A stretch of DNA of 64,000 nucleotides from Brucella cytisi. GTDB taxonomy: Bacteria > Pseudomonadota > Alphaproteobacteria > Rhizobiales > Rhizobiaceae. Below, in pieces: positions 40,271 to 51,013 of the stretch. Made by a program: the position numbers and the translations under genes. The notes beneath the pieces were generated by a model. The model ran no database searches. It worked only from the letters and a program-made list of their open reading frames with translations, and was not told the origin of the DNA. The stretch is from assembly GCA_012103075.1 (NCBI GenBank), contig JAAVLQ010000002.1, forward strand, positions 1,195,001 through 1,259,000, in the 5' to 3' direction. Position 1 is the stretch's first letter; each line of letters opens with the position of its first letter.

Positions 40271-41313
40271 TGCGTATTGAAAGACGCGAAACACGGCCCA
40301 TGGCACTGGTAGCAACCGCACCAATTATCGCCGTTTTGACCGCCTTTGTGCTTGCCGGTCTGCTGATCGCCGCCGCTGGTGCGCCGGTTTTGGGAATCCT
40401 TCCGCCAGATAGCCATCGGCGCTTTCGGTAACAAGCTTTCGATCACCGAAACACTCACCCGCGCAACACCCCTGATGCTGACCGGCCTAGCGGCTGCCGT
40501 CGCCTTTCGCTCAAAACTCTGGAATATCGGCGCCGAAGGCCAGTTCTATATGGGGGCTCTTGCGGTCGTCGCCTGTGGCACGCAGTTGCAGCTTCCAGCC
40601 GCTATTCTCATTCCGCTGCTGCTCGTGGTCGGTGCGATTGCGGGCATGATTTTCCTGCTTATTCCGCTCGGGCTTCGCCTCCGCTTCGGTGTCGATGAAG
40701 TGGTGACGACACTACTCTTGAACTTTGTTGCCGTGCTCATCGTCTCGATGATGATCGAAGGGCCGATGAAAGACCCCCTCGCCTTTGGCTGGCCGCAATC
40801 CGAGCCTGTGCCGGATGCGGCGGTGCTGCCGAAAATCATGGCGGGCATGCGACTGCACGTTGGTATCGTCATCGCAATCGCTCTGGCGCTCATCATTGCC
40901 TATGTACAGAAGCGCACCGTCTTCGGGCTTGAAACCAAGGCTGCCGGTCTCAATCCGCAAGCCGCGCGCTTTGCAGGCGTTCCGCTTGGCAAGACGCTGG
41001 TGAAAGTCGCCTGCATTTCCGGTGGTCTTGCGGGCCTTGCAGGCGCAATACAGGTCATGGGCGTTAAGGGTTACGTCACAACTGACCTCTCACCGGGCTT
41101 CGGCTATTCCGGTATCATTGTCGCCATGTTGGCCAATCTGAATCCTATCGGCGCGATCTTCTCAGCGCTTTTGCAGCCGCAATGTTTGTCGGTGCCGACG
41201 GCATGAGCCGCGCTATCGGCATTCCAAGCTTCATTGCCGATGTGACTGTGGCGCTGTCGCTTCTGACCATGCTGGTTGCTCTGTTCTTCACACAATACAG
41301 GATCGCCCGATGA
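40270..41313 (+). CDS. ABC permease of the BMP-type importer (YufP-like; two compensating frame breaks)
   Basis: About 347 residues. It begins MRIERRETRPMALVATAPIIAVLTAFVLAG with a membrane helix. The conserved core is SITETLTRATPLMLTGLAAAVAFRSKLWNIGAEGQFYMGA and GLETKAAGLNPQAARFAGVPLGKTLVKVACISGGLAGLAGAIQVMG, typical of nucleoside-type BPD_transp_2 permeases. Frame breaks near 40400 and 41165 cancel in length. Its stop overlaps the next permease by four bases (ATGA). Confidence 0.87.
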
Positions 41314-42254
41314 ACGAGTTGATGGATATCCTGCTCTCCGCAGGCCTCTGGGTCTCGGTCCTGCGCATTGCAACGCCGCTGATCTTCGGCACGCTCGGCG
41401 CACTTTATTGCGAACGGGCGGGTGTGCTTAATCTCGGCATTGAAGGCATCATGACCTTCGGCGCGATGATCGGCTGGCTGACGGTTTATAATGGCGCAGA
41501 CCTCTGGGTGGGCGTGCTTGCGGCAGCAGCATCGGGCGCCGTGTTCGGCCTGCTTCATGCAGCCCTCACCGTGCCGCTCGGCCTGTCGCAGCATGTTGTG
41601 GGCTTGGGCATCACATTATTTGCATCGAGCCTTAGCTATTTCCTGTTTCGTCTTCTGGTACCGCTCTCTTCAACTCCGCCGACGATCACACCATTCCAGC
41701 CGGTCAATCCGTCCCGGCTTGCAGATATCCCGTTCGTCGGACAGGTGCTTGGCACGCAAACGGCGCTCACGTGGATCGCCATTCCTCTGGCACTGCTGCT
41801 TGGTTATGTGCTTTTCCGCACGCCGCTCGGCCTTGCGATCCGCATGACTGGCGAAAACCCGCATGCAGCCGAAGCGCAGGGCATCAACCCGATCCGCGTG
41901 CGCATTTTCACAATCATGTTCGGCAGCGCGCTCATGGCTGTCGGCGGCGCGTTCCTTACGCTTTCCGCCTTCAATTCGTTCTTCCCGACGATGATGCAGG
42001 GGCGCGGGTGGGTCTGTATTGCGCTCGTCGTCTTCGCGTCATGGAAGCCTGCACGCGCACTTCTGGGTGCGCTGCTGTTCGCGCTGTTCGATGCTTTCCA
42101 GCTCCGCTTGCAAACGGTTTACGGTAAGGTCGTGCCTTACCAGCTTTTCCTGATGATCCCTTATATCATGTCGATTGTGGCGCTGATCGTCATGGCGCGG
42201 CGTGCACGTGTTCCGCAGGCGCTGATGCAGCCTTATCGTCGCGGAGAGCGTTGA
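41310..42254 (+). CDS. ABC permease of the BMP-type importer (YufQ-like)
   Basis: Intact, 314 residues. LIFGTLGALYCERAGVLNLGIEGIMTFGAMIGWL, the GIEG motif of this branch, is present, followed by LAIRMTGENPHAAEAQGINPIRVRIFTIMFGSALMAVGGA. About nine helices. It is the last gene of the codA-to-permease transcript. Its final 65 bases overlap the end of the convergent PAP2 gene, and no terminator is seen between them. Confidence 0.9.
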   Translation: MNELMDILLSAGLWVSVLRIATPLIFGTLGALYCERAGVLNLGIEGIMTFGAMIGWLTVYNGADLWVGVLAAAASGAVFGLLHAALTVPLGLSQHVVGLGITLFASSLSYFLFRLLVPLSSTPPTITPFQPVNPSRLADIPFVGQVLGTQTALTWIAIPLALLLGYVLFRTPLGLAIRMTGENPHAAEAQGINPIRVRIFTIMFGSALMAVGGAFLTLSAFNSFFPTMMQGRGWVCIALVVFASWKPARALLGALLFALFDAFQLRLQTVYGKVVPYQLFLMIPYIMSIVALIVMARRARVPQALMQPYRRGER

Positions 42255-43122
42255 CAACACAACCGGCAGCAAGGCAGGCGACGGCGAATACGGCCAGCCC
42301 GCCGAGGAAGTCGCTCAAATGGTGTCCGCCGTGTAAAAGCAAAGCGGGCACCATCAGTATATTCAGGGCCAGTACGGGCAAGCGCAGCCACACGATCTGC
42401 CATGTCAAGAACACCGACATGACCGCCATTACGGTATGGAATGATGGAAAGCCTATGAGGCCGAGCACATTGGCTGGTGACAGATAGTCGACACCTTGTA
42501 TCGAAAGACGAACAAGTTCTGCGGCATAGGTCGGGCCAACGGGAAGACCAAGCTTTGCCTCGACGTTCGCGGGCAGTGTCGAGACGGCGGATGCTCCGAA
42601 TGACGGGAAGAACGCCCATATCGCCATGGAGACTAGCGCGCCAATCATTCCGGTGATGAGAAAATGCGCGAGTCTACGGGACTGCCCCGTGAAACCAAGC
42701 AGAAGCACCACGATGACCAGTTGCGGCAAAGACGTGAAATAAACGACCTTCAGAAGCTTCGCGAAGCCGGGCCGTTCGGAAAAGAACAGGACCAGACTTG
42801 GCCAGTGATAGTCCATCAGCTGGTCAACACTCACCCAGAAATCGTCAATTCGCGGGAAAAGGATCGGCAGCAACATATAGTTGAATACCGAACCGACCAG
42901 AGTGAACAATATGAAGCCCGCCGTCAGAATGAGCGTTTCCGAAATGCGCGCATCATGTCTGACCAGACGATAGAACAGGCCAAGCATGATCGTTCCGAGA
43001 CCGATCATCCCGTAGCCTGTCCAGTCTACGCGAATGCCCTTCGCGGCAATCAGAAGAATGTCGATTGCGCCCAACGCACCAACGACAGTCAGAACAAATC
43101 GCTCATAACGCGAGAATATCAT
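42190..43122 (-). CDS. PAP2-family membrane phosphatase/inositolphosphotransferase-like protein
   Basis: Intact, 310 residues. Several helices precede the PAP2 motifs: GFPSFHTVMAVMSVFL (catalytic His and Ser of the C2 motif) and HGGHHLSDFLGGLAVFA (C3). It belongs to the Aur1/Ipt1-like group of lipid phosphotransferases or phosphatases. The start chosen is ATG 43122, with GGGAG five bases upstream; a TTG further back has no site. It is convergent with the permease and overlaps it. Confidence 0.83.
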   Translation of the reverse strand: MIFSRYERFVLTVVGALGAIDILLIAAKGIRVDWTGYGMIGLGTIMLGLFYRLVRHDARISETLILTAGFILFTLVGSVFNYMLLPILFPRIDDFWVSVDQLMDYHWPSLVLFFSERPGFAKLLKVVYFTSLPQLVIVVLLLGFTGQSRRLAHFLITGMIGALVSMAIWAFFPSFGASAVSTLPANVEAKLGLPVGPTYAAELVRLSIQGVDYLSPANVLGLIGFPSFHTVMAVMSVFLTWQIVWLRLPVLALNILMVPALLLHGGHHLSDFLGGLAVFAVACLAAGCVVNALRDDKAASAPAEHVHAAP

Positions 43123-43185
43123 CAGCGCTCCCAATTGATCTCATAATCGACCAAAGAGCTGAAGTTCACGTTAAACGTGCAAACA

Positions 43186-43212
43186 AAAACGGCGCCCGAA
43201 GGCGCCGTTTTC
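43186..43212 (-). terminator. Rho-independent terminator of typA
   Basis: On the minus strand AAAACGGCGCC-TTC-GGGCGCCGTTTTT forms a strong stem with a T-run, 15 bases after the typA stop. Confidence 0.85.
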
Positions 43213-43227
43213 TTTATGTTGTCGAAC

Positions 43228-45054
43228 TTATGCAGCGCTGGACTTGCCGCTCTTTTCAAAGCGCTTGCGCTCATTCGGGTCGAGGTAGAGCTTGCGAAGA
43301 CGGATCGACTTCGGCGTCACTTCAACCAGCTCGTCGTCCTGAATCCACGACAGGGCGCGTTCCAGCGTCATCTTGATCGGCGGCGTCAGCTTCACGGCTT
43401 CGTCCTTGCCCGAGGCGCGAACGTTCGTGAGCTTCTTGCCCTTCAAGACATTCACTTCAAGATCATTGTCACGGCTGTGGATGCCGATCAGCATGCCCTG
43501 ATAAACCTTGACGCCAGCGTCGATGATCATCGGGCCGCGATCTTCAAGGTTGAACAATGCGTAAGCAACAGCTTCACCCTGATCGTTGGAGATCAGAACG
43601 CCGTTGTTGCGGCCAGCAATTTCGCCCTTGTACGGCTGATAGTCGTGGAACAGGCGGTTCATGATCGCCGTGCCGCGCGTATCGGTCAGGAGTTCCGACT
43701 GATAGCCGATAAGGCCACGGGTCGGAGCGTAGAACACCATGCGAACGCGGTTGCCGCCCGAAGGACGCAGTTCGACCATTTCGGCCTTGCGTTCGGACAT
43801 CTTCTGCACAACCGTACCGGAATATTCTTCATCGACGTCGATGACGACTTCTTCCACCGGCTCCAGCTTTTCGCCGTTCTCGCCGTCCTTCATGACGACG
43901 CGCGGCCGCGAAACGCCAAGCTCGAAGCCTTCACGGCGCATGTTTTCGATCAGAACCGCAAGCTGCAATTCGCCACGACCGGAAACGAAGAACAGAATCT
44001 TTTCGGTCGATTCCTCGATCTTGAGCGCAACGTTGCCTTCAGCTTCCTTGAGCAGACGGTCGCGGATAACGCGGCTCGTCACCTTGTCGCCTTCGGTGCC
44101 CGCATAAGGGCTGTCGTTGACGATGAAGGACATGGTCACGGTCGGCGGATCGATTGGCTGAGCAGCGAGAGGCTCGCTTACCGAAGGATCGCAGAACGTG
44201 TCGGCAACAGTGCCCTTGGAAAGACCGGCGATAGCGACGATGTCGCCTGCATGGGCTTCGTCAATGGCCTGACGCTCGATGCCGCGGAAAGCGAGGATCT
44301 TCGAGATACGGCCATTTTCGAGCAGCGAACCATCCTGACCGAGAACCTTGACGGCCCGGTTCGGCTTGATCGAGCCGGAATGGATACGACCGGTGATGAT
44401 GCGGCCCGGGAACGGATCGGCTTCGAGGATCGTACCGATCATACGGAACGGACCTTCAGCAACCTTTGGCGCAGGCACGTGCTTCAACACGAGGTCGAAC
44501 AGCGGAGCCAGACCTTCGTCCTGCGGACCTTCCGGGTTCAGCGCCATCCAGCCGTTACGGCCTGAACCGTAAAGGATCGGGAAGTCGAGCTGTTCGTCGG
44601 TCGCGTCGAGATTGGCGAAGAGGTCGAACACTTCGTTGATGACCTCTTCATGACGGCCATCCGGACGGTCGATCTTGTTGATCGCAACGATCGGACGCAG
44701 GCCGACTTTCAGCGCCTTGCCAACGACGAACTTCGTCTGTGGCATCGGGCCTTCGGCAGCGTCAACGAGAACGATAGCGCCGTCCACCATCGAAAGGATA
44801 CGCTCAACCTCACCGCCAAAGTCGGCGTGGCCCGGCGTGTCGACGATGTTGATACGCGTGTTTTTCCAGACAACCGAAGTGGCCTTCGCGAGAATGGTGA
44901 TCCCGCGTTCCTTTTCGATGTCGTTGGAATCCATCATGCGCTCTGCGACGCGCTGGTTGTCGCGGAACGAGCCGGACTGCTTCAGGAGTTCATCGACCAG
45001 AGTGGTTTTGCCATGATCGACGTGTGCGATAATAGCGATATTACGCAATTCCAT
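43228..45054 (-). CDS. typA: Ribosome-associated GTPase TypA/BipA
   Basis: Intact, 608 residues. G motifs [25 protein letters not shown] and NKIDRPDGR identify a translation GTPase; the C-terminal domain after residue 400 ([24 protein letters not shown]) is specific to BipA. It helps 50S subunit assembly at low temperature and under stress. The ATG at 45054 begins [30 protein letters not shown]. It stands as a single gene with a terminator. Confidence 0.97.
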   Translation of the reverse strand: MELRNIAIIAHVDHGKTTLVDELLKQSGSFRDNQRVAERMMDSNDIEKERGITILAKATSVVWKNTRINIVDTPGHADFGGEVERILSMVDGAIVLVDAAEGPMPQTKFVVGKALKVGLRPIVAINKIDRPDGRHEEVINEVFDLFANLDATDEQLDFPILYGSGRNGWMALNPEGPQDEGLAPLFDLVLKHVPAPKVAEGPFRMIGTILEADPFPGRIITGRIHSGSIKPNRAVKVLGQDGSLLENGRISKILAFRGIERQAIDEAHAGDIVAIAGLSKGTVADTFCDPSVSEPLAAQPIDPPTVTMSFIVNDSPYAGTEGDKVTSRVIRDRLLKEAEGNVALKIEESTEKILFFVSGRGELQLAVLIENMRREGFELGVSRPRVVMKDGENGEKLEPVEEVVIDVDEEYSGTVVQKMSERKAEMVELRPSGGNRVRMVFYAPTRGLIGYQSELLTDTRGTAIMNRLFHDYQPYKGEIAGRNNGVLISNDQGEAVAYALFNLEDRGPMIIDAGVKVYQGMLIGIHSRDNDLEVNVLKGKKLTNVRASGKDEAVKLTPPIKMTLERALSWIQDDELVEVTPKSIRLRKLYLDPNERKRFEKSGKSSAA

Positions 45055-45243
45055 ATGGAGATCACTTCTATATGAGTTGGGAGCCGCGCCAACAGACCCG
45101 CGCGGAAAAACAATGCGGCGCTCTTACAGGTTTTTGCATTTTAGAAAGGGGCAGCGCGAAACTGCCCCTCAATTAACCCGAAAAACCTGAATTTCATTGC
45201 GTTTTTTACAGTGTCATTCTGACAGTTTTTTGAATTCTTTTCG

Positions 45244-45290
45244 GGCATGTCGCTATCGAAAAACCGGTTTCCACTTTTTCGCGACATGCC
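45244..45290. repeat. Dispersed palindromic repeat, strong hairpin
   Basis: GGCATGTCGC and GCGACATGCC are perfect ten-base arms enclosing an AAACCGGTTTCCACTTTTT core. The core and flank recur at 17040-17090. It may act as a terminator-like barrier for mgtE, whose stop is at 45297 on the minus strand. Confidence 0.8.
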
Positions 45291-45296
45291 TGAGCC

Positions 45297-46682
45297 TTAT
45301 AAAAGCGTACCTGACAAAATGACCAGCGCGACGCTGAAATAGATCACAAGACCGGTCACATCGACCAGAGTTGCAACGAAAGGCGCCGATGCGCTGGCCG
45401 GATCGAATCCGAGCCTTTGCAGTATGAAAGGCAGCATGGAGCCTGTCAGCGAGCCGAAAGTCACGATACAGACCAGCGCCATACTGACGGTCGCGGCCAC
45501 CAGAATCCAGTGTTCGCCATAGTCGTATATGCCGAGCGTCTGCCAGATGGCGATGCGAATGATGCCAATGACGCCGAGGAAGCTGCCAAGGGCCAACCCC
45601 GTTGGCAATTCGCGCAGGGCGACACGCCACCAGTCCTTGAGCTTGATTTCCTGCAAGGCCAGCGCGCGGATAATCAGCGACGTCGCCTGCGAACCGGAAT
45701 TACCGCCGGATGACATGATGAGCGGGATAAACAGCGTCAGCACCAGAGCCTTTTCAAGCTCCAGCTCGAAATGCTGCATCGCGCTCGCGGTCAGCATCTC
45801 GCCCGAGAAAAGGATACCAAGCCAGCCGGCGCGCTTCTTCAGCATCTCGCCGAATCCAATGCGCATATAAGGCCGGTCCAGAGCCTCCATACCGCCGAAA
45901 CGATACGCGTCCTCGCTTGCCTCTTCCGTCATGGCGTCGAGCACGTCGTCGACAGTCACAATGCCTATGATGTGGCGGCTTTCGTCCACGACAGGCACGG
46001 CCAGAAGATCGTGCTTGCGGAACAGGCGCGCCACTTCCTCACGGCTGGCGAGAGGCGAAATGGTAATCGGCTCTTCGTCGCGGGCAATGGACAGAATCGG
46101 TTCGTCCGGCTGGCGGATGATGAGGCGGCGCAAGCTGACCACACCCAACAGAACACGGCTGGACGGATCGACCACATAGATCGCATAAACCGTCTCGCGC
46201 GTGCGTTCAACCTTGCGGATATGTTCCAGCGTCTGGCCAACATTCCAGTTGGAAGGCACGGCTATGAACTCGATGGTCATGAGGGATCCCGCCGTATTCG
46301 GCGGATAGCCCATCAGTTTCTTCAGCGCGACCTTGGTTTCAGGCGCGAGAATGGGAAACAGGCGTGCACGATCATCGTCTTCCAATTCCTGAAAAACGTC
46401 GGTTGCACGGTCGGCCGACATGCCGTCGAGCAGAAGGCTTGCTAGGCCGGGCGGGAGGGTAGCGATGATTTCGGTAGCACGGTGCAGTTCCGGCTGGTCG
46501 AGCAGACGGATGGCATCTTCGTGCGAAAGCTGCGCGATGACGGCGACTGCATCATCGGCATCAAGTTCGTTAATGAGTTCCACTGCGTCGCCGGTACGCA
46601 TGTCCGCAATGCGGCTTGCGATGGCAGCAGCAGGGAGGTCGGCAACATTGAGTACTTCCGGGAAGAAGTTGTTGTCGGTCAT
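45297..46682 (-). CDS. mgtE: Magnesium transporter MgtE
   Basis: Intact, 461 residues. The N domain of repeated acidic helices (SHEDAIRLLDQPELHRATEIIATL), two CBS domains (about residues 140-270), a linker helix and five membrane helices with SSGGNSGSQATSLIIRALAL, the ion-pore segment, are all seen. The ATG at 46682 has AAGG upstream. It imports Mg2+ with the CBS part acting as a sensor. Downstream lies a repeat hairpin, upstream the Bcr/CflA gene. Confidence 0.93.
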   Translation of the reverse strand: MTDNNFFPEVLNVADLPAAAIASRIADMRTGDAVELINELDADDAVAVIAQLSHEDAIRLLDQPELHRATEIIATLPPGLASLLLDGMSADRATDVFQELEDDDRARLFPILAPETKVALKKLMGYPPNTAGSLMTIEFIAVPSNWNVGQTLEHIRKVERTRETVYAIYVVDPSSRVLLGVVSLRRLIIRQPDEPILSIARDEEPITISPLASREEVARLFRKHDLLAVPVVDESRHIIGIVTVDDVLDAMTEEASEDAYRFGGMEALDRPYMRIGFGEMLKKRAGWLGILFSGEMLTASAMQHFELELEKALVLTLFIPLIMSSGGNSGSQATSLIIRALALQEIKLKDWWRVALRELPTGLALGSFLGVIGIIRIAIWQTLGIYDYGEHWILVAATVSMALVCIVTFGSLTGSMLPFILQRLGFDPASASAPFVATLVDVTGLVIYFSVALVILSGTLL

Positions 46683-46921
46683 GGGCTTGCCTTTCTGTCG
46701 ATCCGCCGTCGAAGGCAGACCGTGCAAGCCGACCGCGAGCGATCAGATCACGAACTGCCTTGACGGCTGAAACAATCGACTGTGACTGTCGCTGGGCATA
46801 AGAGAATAAAACTCCGGTTGAAAATGCTGCCGCAGAAATTCGGCTGCGGGCGTGATGTGCGCTTGGTCGTCAACAAAGTCAAGCCCTTCGAGACAATGTC
46901 GAACGCTTTTTCGTCCTGCCA

Positions 46922-48149
46922 TCAAGCTGCATGCGGCAAACGCCGCCAAAGCAGAAAAGAACCGGTGGCAATGAAGCCCATGGTGGGGATGAGCGTCGCG
47001 AAAGCGACCAGCGGATCGCCCATCAGGGCAGCGATGGCTCCGCCGACAAGACCACCGCCCATCTGGAAAAATCCCATCAATGCCGAAGCGGCACCAGCCA
47101 TGCCCGGAAACGGTGCCATGCCTGCCGATGTCATCACCGGCATGACCAGAGCGATCCCGAAGGCAAAAGAGCGCCATCGGCGCCATAACCAGCAGGTAGG
47201 ATGGTTCCAAGAAGCTCAGCAAAACAATGATGATGCTACCGGCAATCACAATTGCCAGATAACCCGCCATGGCAAGCTGTCGCGGATTGTAGAACGTCAT
47301 CAGACGACGAAACAGCAACCCGCCAGCGAGATAACTCCCGGTCTGCAGCAAAAGACCCATTCCAAAATGGGTGGCCGACATACCAACCCGCCCCATCAGA
47401 ATGAAAGGCAGAATGGTTGCAGCCGTATAGAGCGCTCCCGTGGTGCCGCCAACACCAAGGCTCGCATAGATGAAATGGCGGCTTGTCAGCAGAGTTCGGT
47501 AAGAACGAACCAGCTCACGCGGGCGGATGCGGCTGAGATCGCGTGCCACCGTTTCCTTGATGACGAAGAGCGCCATCAACACGACCAGCAATCCAAGGAT
47601 CACCATCACCACGAAAATCGCGTGCCAGCCGAAGAACTCCATGGTGAAACCGCCGAGCGTCGGCGAAATTGCAGGCCCAATCGCAATCACGATACCAATG
47701 AGATTCATCACGCGCGCCGAGGCTTCATGGGTGAAAAGATCGCGCACGATGGCGCGGGAAACCGTTACACCGACGGCAGAACCCACACCTTGCAGAAAGC
47801 GTGCGGCCAGCAGGACCTCTATCGATCCGGAGAACAACGCCAGAACGCTTGCGGCCAGATAGATGCCCATGAATGCAATGGTGATGGGTCTGCGCCCAAA
47901 GCCATCAGACAGCGGCCCGCAGATGAGCTGGGCAAAGCAGAAACCGGCGAAGTAGATGGATAGCGTGAGCTTGACCAGCGCATCGGTCGTACCAAAAGCA
48001 TGAACGATTTCGGTCATGGCAGGTGTGTAAAGCGACATAGACATTGGGCCGATAGCAGCAAGCAATCCGCCCACTATACCGACACGCAGCTCGCTCATCA
48101 CCGGGCGTTCGTTTTCCTGTTCCGGGCGATGCTGCGGCTGGACGTTCAT
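46922..48149 (-). CDS. Bcr/CflA-family drug-efflux MFS transporter (one frame break near 47165)
   Basis: About 409 residues, 12 helices. LSIYFAGFCFAQLICGPLSDGFGRRP and AARFLQGVGSAVGVTVSRAIVRDLF are the signatures of the Bcr/CflA drug:proton antiporters. The frame breaks near 47165, after LVMAPMALFAFGIAL; the restored C-terminus ends TMGFIATGSFLLWRRLPHAA at 46922. An alternative longer reading past 46922 is out of frame and not coding. It is divergent from the peptidase gene. Confidence 0.85.
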
Positions 48150-48360
48150 GAAATGCGATGCTCGTTTACGACCGGCTAGGGTCTGCGAAAAATAGCCCGC
48201 GATATTGGCGACCCGCGCGCAAGCAATCCTTATTCGCAGTGCGGAACAGGGTCAAGCAAAGGCGGCTTCTCACTTTATTTGGCTGTTCAGACCCTTGCTC
48301 CACCGGCAAGTAAATCCTAAGTCTGGTTCACCTCGAATTCATCTGAACCGGAGTTTCATC

Positions 48361-50407
48361 ATGTCCGACAAGACTGCTTACAATCACGCGCTGACTGAAT
48401 GGAACGGACCGCTGGGCCTGCCGGATTTCACCGCTTTCAAAGATGACGATTTCGCATCCGCATTCGATGCCGCGTTGGCTGCGGACCTCGCAGAAGTGGA
48501 AGCCATCGCCAAGGCGACGGACAAAGCGACCATCGACAACACACTCAAAGCTTTGCAATTGACCGGTAAGGCGCTCGACCGCGTATCCGCAGTTTTCTGG
48601 ATGCGTGCTGGCGCCCATACCAACAACACGATCCAGACTCTGGAACGCGAGATAGCGCCGAAAATGTCGCGTCATTATTCGCGCATCATGATGGACCCGG
48701 CGCTTTTCGCCCGCATTGACGCGCTCTATGAAAATCGCGACATGCTGGACCTCGACACCGAGACCAAACGCGTTCTTGAAAAGACGTGGAAAGGTTTTGT
48801 CCGCTCCGGAGCCAAGCTCGATGAAGCGGGCAAGACGGAGCTTGCAGGCATCAATGAAAAGCTTGCCGGACTTGGCGCGCGATTTGGTCAGAACGTGCTG
48901 AAGGATGAATCGAGCTGGGCCCTGTTCATCACCGATGAAGCCGACCTCACCGGCCTGCCGGATTTCCTGAAGAACGCCATGCAGAGTGCCTCCGCCGAAC
49001 GCGGCAAACCTGATTCCGGGCGGTTACGCTATCACGTTCGATTGTCGAGCCATTCCTTTCCTTCTCCGAAAACCGTGAACTGCGCGAACAGGCGTTCAAT
49101 GCCCGGGCAAAGCGCGGTGAGAATGGGGGCGAAAGCGACAATCGTGAAATCGTGCGCGAAATGGTGGAACTGCGCGAGCGCAAAGCCCATCTGCTCGGTT
49201 ACGCCAACTTTGCAGCCTACAAGCTCGACGACACCATGGCCAAGACACCTAAGGCAGTCATGGACTTGCTTGAGCCGGTCTGGGACAAGGCGCGCGCCAA
49301 GGCCCATGAAGAAGAGGTCGAACTGGAGCGCCTGATCGCAGCCGATGGCGGCAATCACAAAGGTTGCTCCATGGGACTGGCGCTTCTATGCCGAAAAACT
49401 GCGTGCCGAACGCTTCGCCTTTGATGAAGCGGAACTGAAGCCTTATCTTCAGCTCGAAAAATCATTGAGGCAAGCTTCGATGTGGCGACCCGTCTTTTCG
49501 GCATCCGCTTCGAGGAAAAGAAAGGCATCGCCGCATGGCATCCCGACGTGCGCGTGTTTCAGGTGTTCAACGCGGACGGCAGTGAACGCGGTCTTTTCCT
49601 CGGCGACTATTTTGCGCGCACCTCAAAGCGTTCTGGCGCATGGATGAGTTCCCTGCAATCGAGCCACAAGCTTGACGGCGGACAGAAGCCGATCATTTAC
49701 AACGTGATGAATTTTGCGAAACCAAAGGCTGGTGAACCTGCCCTGCTCTCGCTTGATGATGCGCGCACGCTGTTCCACGAATTCGGTCATGCACTGCATG
49801 GGCTTCTCTCGGATGTGACCGGCCCGCCGTTTCCGGCACCGCCGTTTCCCGCGATTTTGTGGAACTGCCGTCGCAGCTTTACGAACACTGGCTTACAGTT
49901 CCGGCTGTTCTCGAAAAATACGCCGTGCACTATCGCACAGGAGAAGCCATGCCGAAGGCGCTCCTCGACAAGGTGCTTGCGGCCCGTACTTTCAATGCAG
50001 GCTTCAATACGGTCGAGTTCACCTCATCCGCGCTGGTGGATATGGCGTTCCATACCGGCAAGGAAAAGATCGCTGATCCGCTCGCTTTCGAGGTGAAGAC
50101 GCTGGAAAAGCTTTCCATGCCGGATGCGATTATCATGCGTCATCGCACGCCGCATTTCACTCACGTCTTCTCCGGCGACGGTTATTCCGCTGGCTACTAC
50201 TCCTATATGTGGTCGGAAGTGCTGGATGCAGACGCTTTCTCGGCATTCGAGGAAACCGGCGACGCCTTCAATCCTGAACTGGCGGCGAAGCTGAAGCAGC
50301 ATATCTATGCCGCTGGCGGTAGCCGTGACCCGGAAGATCTTTACAAGGCATTCCGTGGCAAGATGCCGACACCGGACGCGATGATTGAAAAGCGCGGCTT
50401 GAATTAA
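48361..50407 (+). CDS. dcp: Peptidyl-dipeptidase Dcp/M3 oligopeptidase (four or more frame breaks)
   Basis: About 682 residues, matching Dcp. The zinc site is FHEFGHALHGLLS (HExxH), with downstream Glu in the FVELPSQLYEHW segment and the family motif YNVMNFAKPKAGEPALLSLDDARTLFHEFGH. Frame breaks near 49020, 49365, 49470 and 49835 divide it. The start MSDKTAYNHALTEWNGPLG at 48361 is supported by the usual N-terminus. It clears dipeptides from the C-terminus of oligopeptides in the cytoplasm. Confidence 0.87.
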
Positions 50408-50791
50408 TCAAAAACAAAAGGCCGGGAAACCGGCCTTTTCAGTTTTATGAGTCAGAATATTCACAAGCCGACCGTACGGGTCACGCATGTAGAAACGACG
50501 CACGCCCCATTCCTCATCGGCCGGACCATATTCGACGGGAAATCCCAACGCGATCGCGCGCTCCAGCACGGCATCGACATCATCGACCTCGATGGAAAGA
50601 TCGGGCACCGGTGTGCCCGCCCCGCCCTCACTCATGATGCTCACCTGTACCCGTGCCTGCGCATCCGTGGCATAGGTGACGATCCAGCCGAAATCCATCG
50701 CCACATCAAGGCCCAGCAAGTCGCCGTAGAAGCGCTTTGCCGCCGCAGGATCGGCGGCTGCAATATTGGCAACGATGCGGCGGACGGCCAT
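50408..50791 (-). CDS. Small VOC-family (glyoxalase-like) protein
   Basis: Intact, 127 residues. RIVANIAAADPAAAKRFYGDLLGLDVAMDFGWI is the first glyoxalase fold module; VRRFYMRDPYGRLVNILTH is the last strand with the acidic or Asn metal position changed (RLVNIL). The last 11 codons lie in the terminator shared with the peptidase gene. It overlaps the DUF1737 gene by one base, so the two form an operon. Confidence 0.83.
   Translation of the reverse strand: MAVRRIVANIAAADPAAAKRFYGDLLGLDVAMDFGWIVTYATDAQARVQVSIMSEGGAGTPVPDLSIEVDDVDAVLERAIALGFPVEYGPADEEWGVRRFYMRDPYGRLVNILTHKTEKAGFPAFCF
50415..50439 (+). terminator. Bidirectional terminator inside the end of the VOC gene
   Basis: AAAGGCCGG-GAAA-CCGGCCTTTT, a strong stem with A and T runs, directly after the peptidase stop at 50407. 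It lies within the last codons of the VOC gene, so it serves the peptidase transcript and perhaps limits antisense read-through. Confidence 0.75.
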
Positions 50792-50997
50792 CAGTATTCG
50801 CCGAGCTTGATGTCCGGCGTGTAATCGACGCCGTCGACTTCCTTCACCACCGGCTGACCGCAATGCATGACGCCGGTTGCGGCGTTGAAAGCATAGGTCG
50901 GCGAACCATAGAGCTGCCAGCCCTTGTTGAGCGCCGCCGTGACGCGATGACAGAATGCGGAATCATCCGGACCTGTGATGAAACGATATAACTTCAT
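50791..50997 (-). CDS. DUF1737-domain small protein
   Basis: Intact, 68 residues: MKLYRFITGPDDSAFCHRVTAALNKGWQLYGSPTYAFN is the DUF1737 fold seen in many small bacterial proteins of unknown function. It is one base from the VOC gene and shares its transcript; it is near the CitE-like gene but separated by a gap of 16 bases. Confidence 0.75.
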   Translation of the reverse strand: MKLYRFITGPDDSAFCHRVTAALNKGWQLYGSPTYAFNAATGVMHCGQPVVKEVDGVDYTPDIKLGEY

Positions 50998-51013
50998 GCT
51001 GTTACTTCCTCTG

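Noticed and set aside
43177..44565. Long open reading frame antisense to typA
   Set aside because: It is a shadow in a GC-rich gene; typA is intact and strongly conserved on the other strand.
46782..47963. Long open frame antisense to the Bcr/CflA gene
   Set aside because: Shadow of the membrane-protein gene, rich in His and Arg with no domain seen.
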